Source: an uncultured Bacteroidales bacterium (GTDB taxonomy: Bacteria > Bacteroidota > Bacteroidia > Bacteroidales > FEN-979). Taken from it: 63,691 nt of DNA. How positions within the stretch are numbered: the stretch's first letter is position 1; every line of letters begins with the position of its first letter. A program made the position numbers and the translations under genes. Location: contig CAIYJU010000013.1 of the NCBI GenBank assembly GCA_903926565.1, positions 1-63,691 on the forward strand, written 5' to 3'. Positions 53,439 to 63,631 of the stretch are shown one piece after another. The notes beneath the pieces were generated by a model that was not told the DNA's origin, did not search any database, and saw only the letters and a list, made by a program, of their open reading frames with translations.

Positions 53439-54722
53439 TCAAATTGAATTAATTATTTCTGTCAATTTTGATGTATATACCTCAGGTGTATGATATTGCT
53501 GACAGGTCTTCCTTGCAATGCCGCCCTTTCCCCTGATTTCATCCCACTGACCGTTTAAACCAGCCAATATTTGAATGCAACTGTCCAGGTCCCGCGGGTC
53601 AGCACTCCATCCCAATGCCCTTTCCTTTACCAGCAAATCAATCTCCGACCCGGGCTCAACGAAGGCCAGGATGGGTTTGGCTGCCGCCATGTATGAATAT
53701 GTTTTGCTTGGAACTCCCATCCCCTTCAAACCCGGATTCATCGAGACAAGCCCGATATCCCCGGCATTCAGAAACACATTTTCCTGGTCCCTGTTCATTG
53801 CCGGCAGGAGCGTAGCATTGTTTAATCCATTTTCCCTGATGAATTCCGACAGCATTTCTTTCATCGCACCGTCGCCAATAAACAAAAAATGAACCTCTGC
53901 CAGCTGCTTTACCGATAACAAAAGGCTGCACAGAAAATTCACATTTTGCGCCCTGCCGATATTTCCGGTAAACAGGATGACCAGTTTATTTTCAAGTCCG
54001 AGTTGCCTGATTACCGGATTACTCTTTTTATCGGAGGGTGTAATGTTATCGGGTTCGGCAAAATTAGGAATATAATGTACTTTATGCGGATCCCGGATTT
54101 TCTGTTTCATGAGTTGTTCCATGTCACGGCCAATTACCAGAACCGCATTGTATTGATCCAGCGATTTATTGAACCCAACACGAATCAAATGGTATAACGG
54201 GTTTGTTGCCTTGATCAAACCCGTGGCAACCATGTTTTCCGGAAACACATCGTGCACAATCAACACCGCTTTAAAGCCTTTCATCATTTTGCCAAACCGG
54301 ATGAGAAAAGTGAGTACGGTCGGGTTGGTTACACTAACAAGCGTGTCATTTTTTTTAACCTTTCGAAGTATGGCAAAGAAAAGCCGGAAGCTCAGAAGCA
54401 TGATGCGAAACGGACGCTGCAGCAGGCTGTCTTTACTTAGCCGGCTGCCTTTTATCCTGAGGATCATTGGATTGGGTAAAGTTGCCTTTGCAGAGTCTGT
54501 ATCCTGTGTGGTGGTGATAACATTCACCGGTCGTGCCAGGGACAGCCTGCCGGCGATCACTGTCATGATGCGGCCTGTTGCATTGTCGCACGGGTAAAAA
54601 TACTCCGAAACAATCCATAATTGTCCGTCATCCGATGATTTTCTGCCGGTCACTGTATTGTTGATGGTAATGTTTTTAGCTGATAGTTGTCTTTTTGAAA
54701 ACCCCGAGGAATGATTCGCCAT
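53439..54722 (-). CDS. Glycosyltransferase, GT4-like (WbuB-type)
   Basis: 427 residues. The core begins near residue 35 (WIVSEYFYPCDNATGR), with an unusual polar N-terminal extension of about 33 residues before it. The region LIVHDVFPENMVATG and the donor site ILFTGNIGRAQNVNFL, PALNRDQENVFLNAGDIGLV-like and GMGVPSKTYSYMAAAKPILA match GT4 enzymes of the WbuB/WcaI type. The start at 54722 makes it overlap the methyltransferase gene by 47 nt, so a later non-ATG start is possible. Donor and acceptor unknown. Confidence 0.78.
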   Translation of the reverse strand: MANHSSGFSKRQLSAKNITINNTVTGRKSSDDGQLWIVSEYFYPCDNATGRIMTVIAGRLSLARPVNVITTTQDTDSAKATLPNPMILRIKGSRLSKDSLLQRPFRIMLLSFRLFFAILRKVKKNDTLVSVTNPTVLTFLIRFGKMMKGFKAVLIVHDVFPENMVATGLIKATNPLYHLIRVGFNKSLDQYNAVLVIGRDMEQLMKQKIRDPHKVHYIPNFAEPDNITPSDKKSNPVIRQLGLENKLVILFTGNIGRAQNVNFLCSLLLSVKQLAEVHFLFIGDGAMKEMLSEFIRENGLNNATLLPAMNRDQENVFLNAGDIGLVSMNPGLKGMGVPSKTYSYMAAAKPILAFVEPGSEIDLLVKERALGWSADPRDLDSCIQILAGLNGQWDEIRGKGGIARKTCQQYHTPEVYTSKLTEIINSI

Positions 54723-55392
54723 GTTTCCATTTCATCGATCCAAAAAGAAAAAGCAGCACCCAATTAACGACTCCAAGCGGCAGTTTGTTCAGTATGGGAA
54801 TTCCCGAAAAAAAGGTAGATCCGCAGTAAACCGGGGTGAACCCGTTTTTCTGCATGAGTGCGATCCAGTCATCAAACCCTTTCAGAGAAACATGATCCTC
54901 CCGGTATCCGGTCCACTTTTTCTTCATCAACCTTGCTCCAAGCCCACACAGGTTGGGGGTGGTAAAAATGAAAACACCTCCCGGCATGAGATGCCTGTGC
55001 ACTTTATTCAACATCAGTTCAGGCCTGTGCAGATGTTCAATAACCTGCAGGGAGACAACAACATCAAATTGTGCTTCTCCAAGATCAAAATTCTCTGCAT
55101 TGCCATTGATGATGGATGCATCCTTTATTTTCCCGGAGATAACCGGTATCAGCCTCGGGTCATATTCAATCCCGGAGATCGTTGCCTGTGGAAAAGCATC
55201 TTCGAGAAACGAGATAAAATACCCTGATCCGCAGCCAATTTCCAGAAAGGAGGGTGCAGGACTGTTTCGAACCGACATCCTTATGATATTGATGATCTTA
55301 CGAAATGTCAGCTTCCTTTTGAACCGGTAAAGGCTGTTGTCAGGTTCCTCATAATATGACGGGATGTTCAGATTTACACTTACAGGCTCCAT
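54676..55392 (-). CDS. Class I SAM-dependent methyltransferase
   Basis: 238 residues. SAM-binding motif LEIGCGSGYFISFLEDAFPQ (about 46-65), the acidic residue of GIEYDPR, motif NGNAENFDLGEAQFDVVVSL and the EHLHRPELMLN helix typify class I methyltransferases of the UbiG/Methyltransf_11 group. The last 30 residues form a hydrophobic segment (NKLPLGVVNWVLLFLFGS), which may tether it to the membrane. Within a polysaccharide operon it may methylate a sugar or cap the chain, which is inference. Confidence 0.8.
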   Translation of the reverse strand: MEPVSVNLNIPSYYEEPDNSLYRFKRKLTFRKIINIIRMSVRNSPAPSFLEIGCGSGYFISFLEDAFPQATISGIEYDPRLIPVISGKIKDASIINGNAENFDLGEAQFDVVVSLQVIEHLHRPELMLNKVHRHLMPGGVFIFTTPNLCGLGARLMKKKWTGYREDHVSLKGFDDWIALMQKNGFTPVYCGSTFFSGIPILNKLPLGVVNWVLLFLFGSMKWKHGESFLGVFKKTTIS

Positions 55393-55399
55393 AAGTTCC

Positions 55400-56482
55400 T
55401 TATTTGGGCAAAATGTTTTGGGGAACCAGCTTCATAAACTCCATGATATTGCTTTTATAGTAGAATGTTGCCAGAAATTTTTTCCGGCAATTCCGGATAA
55501 AGTGGTCCCTGTTATTTAAAATTTCTGATACTGCATTGCCTGTCTCCTCCAAATTCCTGTTATCGCTGATGGCAACACCTGTTTCGTGGTTGTCGAAAAA
55601 CTCATTTTCGTTTCCTGATATAGTGATGACAGCCGCCCCAAACATATAGGCTTTTGGCAATACCCCGCTTTGCATTGAACGGTTGTATGCATTCCACACA
55701 ATCAGGCTTTTTTTATAGTGAACATTGATCTCCCCGTTCGTCATTGCATGTCCTGATCTGACAGTTACTTTTCCTGAGGCAATATGGGGTTTGAGAATTT
55801 CCATCTCCTTTCCGGGAATTTCATTCCGTGTGGCAATTAAAAATTCCAACCCGGGAAATGAATTCAGCCGGACTGAATGATCCGCAAACCTTACAAACTG
55901 ATCAAAGGCATGATCGGCCGCAATGGTTCCGATATATGAAAAACAGGTCTTATCATCCATTTCCGGCAGTGCACCTGCTTCATCATCAAAAAGTAAGGGA
56001 AGCATGGAGTATTGCCGGTTCAGCAGGGTGTATTTACGCTGATATAACTTCAACGCCTTGGCTGAAGGTAATACGATTCTGTTCGACAGGAGAATCACCG
56101 GGATATTCACAAGGTTGATCAGGCAGATTTTCAGGATCTTTTTGATTCTGAACCCTGAACGATAATAGTTTAGGATGGAATCGAACGGTTCATGGTAGAT
56201 ATAGATGACACACGATTTATACAACAGCCTGAGCCGGAGGACCTCCAGGATATTCCTGACACTTGGAAACCAGAAGACTGCAACATCGATGGACGACAGC
56301 CCGCTCAATTCGCCTGCCGCAGTCACCGTATCGTATTGATGATCGATATCCAGTGCACGAAAACCGGGATGAACATAGAGGGTTGGCCGGATGCCGCCAT
56401 CCTGAAACAGGTTATAGTTGGCAACCAGGTGAGAAAAATGACCAGGATTGTACTTTAACGAAACGATCAGTGCATTCTTCAT
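55400..56482 (-). CDS. Putative glycosyltransferase (GT-B-like)
   Basis: 360 residues. I see a GT-B-type layout: a Rossmann start MKNALIVSLKYNPGHFSH, an interdomain region with a hydrophobic stretch (ICLINLVNIPVILLSNRIVL), then CFSYIGTIAADHAFDQF and QSGVLPKAYMFGAAVITISG. The E-x7-E motif is not clear, so assignment rests on fold-like pattern and context. The strong hydrophobic segment suggests membrane contact. It lies between the methyltransferase (7 nt) and an epimerase (36 nt). Confidence 0.6.
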   Translation of the reverse strand: MKNALIVSLKYNPGHFSHLVANYNLFQDGGIRPTLYVHPGFRALDIDHQYDTVTAAGELSGLSSIDVAVFWFPSVRNILEVLRLRLLYKSCVIYIYHEPFDSILNYYRSGFRIKKILKICLINLVNIPVILLSNRIVLPSAKALKLYQRKYTLLNRQYSMLPLLFDDEAGALPEMDDKTCFSYIGTIAADHAFDQFVRFADHSVRLNSFPGLEFLIATRNEIPGKEMEILKPHIASGKVTVRSGHAMTNGEINVHYKKSLIVWNAYNRSMQSGVLPKAYMFGAAVITISGNENEFFDNHETGVAISDNRNLEETGNAVSEILNNRDHFIRNCRKKFLATFYYKSNIMEFMKLVPQNILPK

Positions 56483-56518
56483 AAAAACCGCTTACCAAAG
56501 CACTGTTTTATGCTGATT

Positions 56519-57502
56519 CTAAATATATTCACTTAGGTGTTTCCTGTAATATTCGTACGTCAGGGAGGTGCCTTCCTCCAGCGATACTGCCGGTGAAAAT
56601 CCAGTCAGATCCCGGATCAGGCTGATGTCGGCAATGGCATCTCCTGTTTCAAGATTCTCATAATTTGCGGGCCAGGGCACCATCTCCATACTGCCATTCT
56701 TCACAACCTTCAACACGGTTGAAACCATTTCCCTGAAAGCAGTTCCTTCCCCGGATCCGATGTTGACAATTTTCCCGATTGCCTGTTCACAACTGCCGAT
56801 TCGAAAAAACCCTTCGATCAGATCATCGGAGTAAACATAATCACGGAGCTGACTTCCTTCGCCGAAAATTTTTATTGTTTCACCATTCATCGCCATCCTG
56901 ATAAACCAGCCAATCAGGGAGTACTTGCTGTGCTTTACCTGCTGACGGGGTCCGTAAGGATTGGTGATTCTCATTACGACGAATGGGATTTTATACTCCC
57001 TGAAATAGAGGTTCAGATAGTTTTCTGAAAGGAGTTTATGCACCCCGTAAAGGCTCAATGGTTTGGGATAATCGGTTTCCAGGAACTTTTTATTGTTGAC
57101 ATAACCCAGTACCATCCGCGAACTGGAGAAGAGGATCACCGGCTTATGGTTAAGCTCCCTGCAAATCTCCAGGATCAGCAATGTTGACAGCGCATTTTTA
57201 TCCAGATCCTCCAGGGGTATTTTCAGGCTGTCGATGTAGCTCACCTGCGCGGCAAGATGAAAGATAATATCAACTTCTGCAACAAGGGGTTTCAATACAC
57301 TACGGTTACACACATCTCCGATGATTATCTTAACCTGGTTTCTGACAGATTCAACATTGAACATGTTTCCACCGTAGCGATGGTCGAGTGAATCGAGGAT
57401 GGTCACTACAGCACCTTCTTTAACCAGTCTGATTGCCAGATTACTCCCCAGGAAGCCCAACCCTCCGGTGATAAGAACTCTTTTTGACTTGTAATTATTC
57501 AT
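56519..57502 (-). CDS. NAD-dependent epimerase/dehydratase (sugar nucleotide)
   Basis: 327 residues with GGLGFLGSNL (about 13-22), the SSSRMVLGY serine motif and SLYGVHKLLSE (Y-x3-K). It has RITNPYGPRQQVKHSKYSL, a pattern seen in dTDP/UDP-sugar dehydratases and epimerases. It is probably the second sugar-modifying enzyme of the operon. The exact reaction cannot be read from sequence. Confidence 0.82.
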   Translation of the reverse strand: MNNYKSKRVLITGGLGFLGSNLAIRLVKEGAVVTILDSLDHRYGGNMFNVESVRNQVKIIIGDVCNRSVLKPLVAEVDIIFHLAAQVSYIDSLKIPLEDLDKNALSTLLILEICRELNHKPVILFSSSRMVLGYVNNKKFLETDYPKPLSLYGVHKLLSENYLNLYFREYKIPFVVMRITNPYGPRQQVKHSKYSLIGWFIRMAMNGETIKIFGEGSQLRDYVYSDDLIEGFFRIGSCEQAIGKIVNIGSGEGTAFREMVSTVLKVVKNGSMEMVPWPANYENLETGDAIADISLIRDLTGFSPAVSLEEGTSLTYEYYRKHLSEYI

Positions 57503-57524
57503 AAGGAAAAATAGGGATTATGGG

Positions 57525-58655
57525 TTAATCTGAAACAATTTGCCGGATGATCGACATATATTGACTTGTCCGTTCCTCACTGGTCGGAAAATCATGAATG
57601 TGCCTGAAACCTGCTTCAATAATGCGATTCCTGGCTTTCTCATCCGTTACCATTGTGTGTATTTTTTTCGCAATATCTTCAGGATCGAGGGGATCAAAAT
57701 AGAGGGCCGCATCCATACAAATAGCATGGGCAAAGGAAAGGTCGCTGGTTAATATTGGTTTCCCAAGAAACATCCCTTCCAGGTACAGTGCAGAAAAACA
57801 CTCCAGCATGGATGGCAGGAATACAAAGTCGGACTGCTCATACAACGACGGACAACTTTCAATGGAGACAGGGCCGACATTGATAATATGCTCGTCAGGC
57901 GTTGGAAAATTTTCCTGGTAAATGGAATCGGGAACTGTCAGGATGAACCGCGGATTGATGTTGTATTTTTCCCGAAGCAACGGTATAACGCGTTTAATAA
58001 TGAGCAGGTTTTTATGAGCTCCAAGTCCTGAGATGCTGATCATCCGCACCTCTCCCGCTGTTCTTGGCTGAAGGACAAGGTCTTTCCTCTGGATCGTCAT
58101 GTCAGAATAGACCGGATGCAGGGCGGCTGTCACCATAAAAATCCGCTCAACAGGCACCCCCAGGAAAACAGACAACCTTTTCCTGACATCCTCCGTCTCT
58201 GCGACATAAAACTGTGCATTTTTTCTCAAAAAATACCGCTGAAGAAACCGCTTCACCTTTAAATTGACCGTTTCTTTCCACGACAATGTTTTGAAAAACG
58301 GAGATTCCGGGTAGACATAATGAGGAATTGCATATCCCATGAGATGGGGCGAAACAGGAGTCCAGTAGCTCGGCCCGAAGAGGGTAAATGAACAATCAGG
58401 ATTAAAGTTTTTCTCCAGCAGAGAAAGCATATTCCTGATTTTCAGGAAATTTGCCGGTACCCCGATGTGCTTCGGTAAAAAATGAAAAGTAAAGTTGCCT
58501 GGAAATGAAGCAGGATCAATATACCCCTTAAAATCAGGTGACAGAAAGATGCAATAGGTGTTCCCGGCATATTTTCTGAGGTGCTGAAAAGTTGCCAGCG
58601 CAACCTGGCTGGCACCCCCGCCCCGGATATTGGAACAATTAACGAGAAGTCTCAT
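57525..58655 (-). CDS. Glycosyltransferase, GT4 family
   Basis: 376 residues, GT-B. The opening RLLVNCSNIRGGGASQVALA is a classic GT4 acceptor loop. The donor half has MISISGLGAHKNLLIIKRVI and the motif FLPSMLECFSALYLEGMFLG (about 276-295) with the acidic E-x7-E residues. The start ATG at 58655 lies inside the acyltransferase gene, a 17-nt overlap. Confidence 0.86.
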   Translation of the reverse strand: MRLLVNCSNIRGGGASQVALATFQHLRKYAGNTYCIFLSPDFKGYIDPASFPGNFTFHFLPKHIGVPANFLKIRNMLSLLEKNFNPDCSFTLFGPSYWTPVSPHLMGYAIPHYVYPESPFFKTLSWKETVNLKVKRFLQRYFLRKNAQFYVAETEDVRKRLSVFLGVPVERIFMVTAALHPVYSDMTIQRKDLVLQPRTAGEVRMISISGLGAHKNLLIIKRVIPLLREKYNINPRFILTVPDSIYQENFPTPDEHIINVGPVSIESCPSLYEQSDFVFLPSMLECFSALYLEGMFLGKPILTSDLSFAHAICMDAALYFDPLDPEDIAKKIHTMVTDEKARNRIIEAGFRHIHDFPTSEERTSQYMSIIRQIVSD

Positions 58656-59823
58656 AAAGCGGTAATGAAGGCTTTTTTAGGCGTGGCGTGCTGATGAAGG
58701 GTTTCTCGACAAAGAAATGTGCTCCCCAGGCAAAACATGTTGTAATAATGATACCGGCAAATACATAGTAAAAATGACGGGGCATCACGTTTCCCGTCGA
58801 CATCAGGATGGCCCCGTTCATAAATACAAGGATGGGGAAATGCGTAACATAGAGTGTATAGGAACAATCACCAAGCCACTTGAATTTAGAGAGTGTCTTC
58901 AGTTCCTTATAATAGTTATGTACAGTGTACAGGCCTAATACAAGACCGCCGAAAGCAACGGCCCAAAGCGTATCTTCCAAAACCTGGTTAAACAGTACTT
59001 TTCGGAAGATGACCAGCACCGGGAATAAAAGTATCAGAATTGAAAAAGGGCCGGTTCTGACCGGAATTCTTTTTGTGATGATATCTGCAATGACACACCC
59101 GAGCCACCAGGAGAAGAGATAGTTGCTTATTTGGACCAGGATCGACAGTGTTGATGAAGGTGCCAGAAATCCGGCTGCAAAAATCATCGTAACAGCCGCA
59201 AAGGACCATCTGATATCTCGTTTATTTAAATAAAACAGTGTTGGGTATATCATATACAACCACCACTCATATTTTAATGACCATAGCGGTCCGTTGGTGC
59301 CCCAAACAGGGGTGATGGCATCCATGACAAGCAAAAGATTTCCCGCCAGGGTTTTAAAATCCATGATATCGAATACCACCCCATTGATAGAATGGTTCGG
59401 CGTAAGCTGGTGATAGATTGAAAAACCAAAATATCTCCCGGTTAAATCAAGTGCTGTCGTGATAATAATAGCAAAGATCAGCGGGGGATAGATTCGCTTC
59501 ACCCGTTTAATGAAGTACTGACCGAACTCAAACTGATAGCCACTGTTTGCCTTCAGCTTCATTGAATACTTTAAATGAATTACAAGGCCGGAGAGGATGA
59601 AGAAAAAGAGGACTGCCTCATGACCAAATGTGAACAATGAGAGGAAATAGACAAAGAATTTTCCAACAAGATTATACTGATCGGGATGTTTTAAATACCC
59701 TTCTGAATAGCCTTCCCACAATAACCAGCGCGAATGACCAATCATCACATACAAAGCAGCAAGCCCCCGCAGGCCATCAAGAAACATCAATTTCTCTCTA
59801 ATCGGGAGATCAGCAACTTTCAT
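58639..59823 (-). CDS. Acyltransferase 3 family membrane protein (OafA-like)
   Basis: 394 residues with about ten membrane segments. The N-terminal FLDGLRGLAALYVMIGHSRW has the DGLRG signature and the conserved His at about residue 29. Members O-acetylate or otherwise acylate surface polysaccharide sugars using acyl-CoA. It overlaps the previous and next genes (14 and 17 nt) in the operon. The acyl group and target sugar are unknown. Confidence 0.88.
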   Translation of the reverse strand: MKVADLPIREKLMFLDGLRGLAALYVMIGHSRWLLWEGYSEGYLKHPDQYNLVGKFFVYFLSLFTFGHEAVLFFFILSGLVIHLKYSMKLKANSGYQFEFGQYFIKRVKRIYPPLIFAIIITTALDLTGRYFGFSIYHQLTPNHSINGVVFDIMDFKTLAGNLLLVMDAITPVWGTNGPLWSLKYEWWLYMIYPTLFYLNKRDIRWSFAAVTMIFAAGFLAPSSTLSILVQISNYLFSWWLGCVIADIITKRIPVRTGPFSILILLFPVLVIFRKVLFNQVLEDTLWAVAFGGLVLGLYTVHNYYKELKTLSKFKWLGDCSYTLYVTHFPILVFMNGAILMSTGNVMPRHFYYVFAGIIITTCFAWGAHFFVEKPFISTPRLKKPSLPLYETSR

Positions 59824-61021
59824 CCGGAACTTTTTCCTTAACTGTGCTTAACATAGATTTGAATGACCTGGTAACATTCTCAAATGAAAATTCCTGTGCC
59901 CGGAGGGGTGCATTCACCGAAAGTTTCTCCAGCAACCGGCGATCCTCTTCCAGCCTATCTAGACACCCAACAAGTGAACCGGTATCCGCCGGGGGAATAA
60001 TAAAGCCTGATTTTTCATTTTCGGCAACGGAAGCACAGGATGAAGTGGCAATCACCGGAAGACCGTAACTCATTGCCTCAACCTGAACACTGCCAAACCC
60101 GTCGGAGAGTGTCGGAAATACAAGGACATCACAATCGCGGTAATATTTCTCAACCTCCTGAAACGGGATTTGCCCGATAAAATGAACGTTTTCTCCAACC
60201 CCTTTGAATGCATCGGGAGACTGGTAATTTTGCCCGAGGATAAAGAATTCAAACCGGCTGTGATTCAATAAACGTGCAGCCTCAATCAGATACTGAACTC
60301 CCTTTCGTAACACCACCGAACCAACGAACAAAACCTTAAGTGGTTTGCTCATGTTAATCTGCCTGTCAGCCTCAGGGTTACGATTGATACAAACCAATGG
60401 TACTGTGTAGATCTTTGAGGGATCAGCACCCTGCGTGACGATCAGGTCACGGGTCCATTCTGAATTAACCATGATCCGGTCGGTTTCAGCCCATTCAAGA
60501 TAAACCCGGCGATAATATTGAGGCGACCGTTGATTCCCTTCCGGGCTCCAGTCCGGCCATCTCCTGTTTTCAGTAATTAATATGGATGAATCATCACAGG
60601 CATCATATTGAATCAGGGTGGTTTGAGACCCGCATTTCTTCAACTCACGGATCACTTCCAGTGACTCTGAACACATGCCAATATATCCGGAGGATCGGTC
60701 AATCGATTTCAGCTGACGCTTTGCGAATTCAGACCCGAATTCAGCCAGTACCTCCGACTGATAAAAAATATCATTGGATTTCTTCAATGCTGAATAAAGC
60801 TGATAACCCAGTCGATAGAACGACACCACTTTCCGGTTGCTGATCCTGTCGCTTCTCCGCCCTGCCATTTTTCGCATGATGGATGGCAATTTATCCGACT
60901 CAAGGTTCACAGGCATCCAGAAGTCGGTATAAAGCTTATCGAGCATTCCGGATTCATACAGCAGCGCTGCATAGAGATACCGGTACCTGGCTCCAAGTTG
61001 TGCAAAATTATAAACCGGCAC
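59810..61021 (-). CDS. Glycosyltransferase, GT4 family
   Basis: 403 residues from a GTG at 61021, which overlaps the preceding gene by 14 nt. No better start is visible without losing the FAQLGARYRY opening. The donor half has VLFVGSVVLRKGVQYLIEAA, NVHFIGQIPFQEVEKYYRDC and FPTLSDGFGSVQVEAMSYGL (about 302-321), a clear GT4 nucleotide-sugar site with the E-x7-E residues. The acceptor is unknown. Confidence 0.87.
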   Translation of the reverse strand: MPVYNFAQLGARYRYLYAALLYESGMLDKLYTDFWMPVNLESDKLPSIMRKMAGRRSDRISNRKVVSFYRLGYQLYSALKKSNDIFYQSEVLAEFGSEFAKRQLKSIDRSSGYIGMCSESLEVIRELKKCGSQTTLIQYDACDDSSILITENRRWPDWSPEGNQRSPQYYRRVYLEWAETDRIMVNSEWTRDLIVTQGADPSKIYTVPLVCINRNPEADRQINMSKPLKVLFVGSVVLRKGVQYLIEAARLLNHSRFEFFILGQNYQSPDAFKGVGENVHFIGQIPFQEVEKYYRDCDVLVFPTLSDGFGSVQVEAMSYGLPVIATSSCASVAENEKSGFIIPPADTGSLVGCLDRLEEDRRLLEKLSVNAPLRAQEFSFENVTRSFKSMLSTVKEKVPDESC

Positions 61022-62180
61022 CCTTGTTGTGTTTTTTACTTTCCAATTTCCGGAACAGTTTCAGATATGCCTCTCCGCAGAATTCAATTGAGAACCTGTT
61101 CTGATAGGTTTCCAGGGCATGCTTCTTCAATTGTGAATTCAAGGCGGGAGAATTAACGATGGCCAGGATCATTTTTGCAATAGATTCGGGTTCAGTACTG
61201 GTTTCAACAAGAAATCCGTTCCTGCCATCCGTGATAATTTCAGGAATACCTCCCACCCTTGATGCAATCACGGGAATTCCACAGGCAAAGGCTTCCAGGA
61301 TAACCATCGGCATTCCTTCATTTTTGCTGGTCAGAATCAGGAGATCTAACCCCGGGATCACGGTTTCGGATGCCGATTTTACTTCTCCCTTATACGTGGC
61401 AAAGTCAGCATTTGAAGCTTCCCATTGTTCTGCTTTCTCTCTTTCCGGCCCATCTCCCGCAAGAAGAAATCTTATGGATCGATTTGTTTTCCAGGCAATT
61501 CTGGCAGCCTCTGCTGCCAGGTGCCATTGCTTGCGCGTATCGAGTGCTCCAATAAATCCTATGTTGAAGGTCGTGTTCTCAGCAGGTTCCTCCTTGATAA
61601 CGGAGGCTGCAGAAGCCGGGACCCCGTTACAAATAGTCTCTATTGAATCAGGGGCAAGGTGAAGTTTTTCTGTAATTACCGGAACACTAAACCCATCAAC
61701 CGAGACCATTCCATCAATATACCTCACCAATCTCCTGCCGAGCCAGTGATGGAGCCTTTGTTTGACAGGATGATGCAGGAGTAACCCGTTCGGACATCCA
61801 TGGAAGATGGCAATTGTTGTTGCCTCAATCTTTTTATTCAAAGGAAAAAAAACAGAAGAGAAATGGGCGTCGTGGAAAAGAAGGTAAACACTGTTCCCCG
61901 GGTATTTTGACTGAAGCTGCCCAACTTCAGCAGAGAGCCTTCCATCAAACAACTCAACAAGTCTTGAAAGCCCGTAGTCCTTTTGGTAAAAAACCACAGC
62001 ATCAAGCTTGTTCCAATGGATCTCTTCCTGCAACCAGCTGATATACCCGTGGTCGGATGAGAAGAAAACACCTTCCCCGGGAATCCCAACGCTCTTCTGC
62101 CACCTCAAAAGGTTTTTGATAACAGACCACACGCCGGTTCTGGGTTCCCAGGCAACATGTATCATTACCCGGGGATTCAT
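61008..62180 (-). CDS. Glycosyltransferase, GT4 family
   Basis: 390 residues, GT-B. It starts PRVMIHVAWEPRTGVWSVIK and has ATTIAIFHGCPNGLLLHH in the acceptor domain. The donor half has FNIGFIGALDTRKQWHLAAE, RFLLAGDGPEREKAE and ILTSKNEGMPMVILEAFACG (about 301-320), the standard GT4 motif. Its start overlaps the flippase stop by 4 nt. Confidence 0.88.
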   Translation of the reverse strand: MNPRVMIHVAWEPRTGVWSVIKNLLRWQKSVGIPGEGVFFSSDHGYISWLQEEIHWNKLDAVVFYQKDYGLSRLVELFDGRLSAEVGQLQSKYPGNSVYLLFHDAHFSSVFFPLNKKIEATTIAIFHGCPNGLLLHHPVKQRLHHWLGRRLVRYIDGMVSVDGFSVPVITEKLHLAPDSIETICNGVPASAASVIKEEPAENTTFNIGFIGALDTRKQWHLAAEAARIAWKTNRSIRFLLAGDGPEREKAEQWEASNADFATYKGEVKSASETVIPGLDLLILTSKNEGMPMVILEAFACGIPVIASRVGGIPEIITDGRNGFLVETSTEPESIAKMILAIVNSPALNSQLKKHALETYQNRFSIEFCGEAYLKLFRKLESKKHNKGAGL

Positions 62181-63631
62181 CCTGAAATATTTCTTAGTTT
62201 ACTCAATATCATATCTTTGAAAATCACAAACTCGATTCCGACTGCAACGATCAGTACCAATACAGCGATCCATGGCCCGGTAAAAAAGGAGACACCCGCA
62301 GCAACAAGGACTGGCAATAATTGCAACACCTGCGGCATGACCCCGGTAATTATCCGCCTCACATACCTTGCATAAACAATCATGACAATGAATAATAAAA
62401 TGCTTTCACCGCAAAGGTATCCAAGTGCAATGCCGTACCCTGCATGCGACAGCAGCAGGTAACTGAACAGCAGAATGGAGCTTGCCCTGACTATCTGAAA
62501 TACAAGCAACAATTTTGTTTTTCCTTTTGAGGTGAGTACCGGGCCAATCGTACCGGTTAACCCGAAGATCGTATAGGAAATAACCAGAATCCGGCAAATA
62601 TTGGAGGCGCTGGCCATCTCCTGACCGTAAATTATGGTGACCACGAATGGCGCTATGCATATTAAAACAGCGCCCAGCGGGATTTGCATGAACCAGGAAG
62701 TGCGGATATAATTCAACACTGACTGGAAATAGATATCCGCACCTTCGTTTGTTTGCTTTGAAAATTGAGGAAGTCCCGCAGACGCAACAGCTGATGAGAG
62801 AACAGGCAGGATAAATGCGATCTGCCTTGCCACCCCGAGGTCTGCCACTGCCGCCCACTGCTGTCCTCCTTTGGCCAGGAGAAACTGCCCTCCCCAATCT
62901 GCTCCCATCTGTATCAGTGAAAGCATGATCAGCGGAAGGGAGAGCTGCACCACATTGGAAACATACTGTTTGTCAGTCCTTAACAGATTAATGCCATCAC
63001 GGAAATGCCACTGAACATGACGATCGCTGATCATCCACAACAAAACCAGGAAAACAAAAGCTGTCAGTACATAAGCTGCAATGGCCCCCCAGAGTCCGTA
63101 GTACAGCACCAGGAATATGCATAAAACGATATTTGTAATCGATTTACCAAGGTAAGCAAAGAATGAACGGTCAAATAATTCGTGACCCTGGATCACCGCC
63201 GAAAATACAGCCGACAGCGTGATGAGTCCCGCCCATGGTCCTATAACGGTGATCACACTGGCAGATATCCGATGGCCGGGATCGAGGAACAACGCAACCT
63301 CCCGGTTAAAGGCAAGGGTAATCAAAATGACCGCGAGCCCCACCATCAGGCACCAGAAGATTCCAAGGGCTATTAAACCCGGAACTTTGTTGGAAACACC
63401 CGTCCTGTTCCTTGAAACTTCCCTGACAAATATATTCGCAGGGCCGCTGATTATGGTGTTGGCCAGCAGGTTAAGGGTTGTAATGATGAAGATGAATACA
63501 CCATAGTTTTCCTTATCCATCAGCCGGGCGAGAATTACGAGTGCAAGAAGGGCCGCAAAACGGTCAACAAGCCCGGAACCCAAAGACCAGAAGGAGTTTT
63601 TTACAAGGATGTTGGATTTGAAAAAATTCAA
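62177..63631 (-). CDS. Polysaccharide flippase (Wzx/MATE-like), possibly 5'-truncated by the window
   Basis: At least 484 residues with about 12-14 membrane segments. It has NSFWSLGSGLVDRFAALLAL and ARLMDKENYGVFIFIITTLN near the N-terminus, typical of Wzx/oligosaccharide flippases that move lipid-linked repeat units across the inner membrane. The frame is open without a stop from the window edge at 63691 to the TTG at 63629-63631, so the true start may lie outside. It is the first gene of this minus-strand operon visible here. Confidence 0.85.
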   Translation of the reverse strand: MNFFKSNILVKNSFWSLGSGLVDRFAALLALVILARLMDKENYGVFIFIITTLNLLANTIISGPANIFVREVSRNRTGVSNKVPGLIALGIFWCLMVGLAVILITLAFNREVALFLDPGHRISASVITVIGPWAGLITLSAVFSAVIQGHELFDRSFFAYLGKSITNIVLCIFLVLYYGLWGAIAAYVLTAFVFLVLLWMISDRHVQWHFRDGINLLRTDKQYVSNVVQLSLPLIMLSLIQMGADWGGQFLLAKGGQQWAAVADLGVARQIAFILPVLSSAVASAGLPQFSKQTNEGADIYFQSVLNYIRTSWFMQIPLGAVLICIAPFVVTIIYGQEMASASNICRILVISYTIFGLTGTIGPVLTSKGKTKLLLVFQIVRASSILLFSYLLLSHAGYGIALGYLCGESILLFIVMIVYARYVRRIITGVMPQVLQLLPVLVAAGVSFFTGPWIAVLVLIVAVGIEFVIFKDMILSKLRNISG

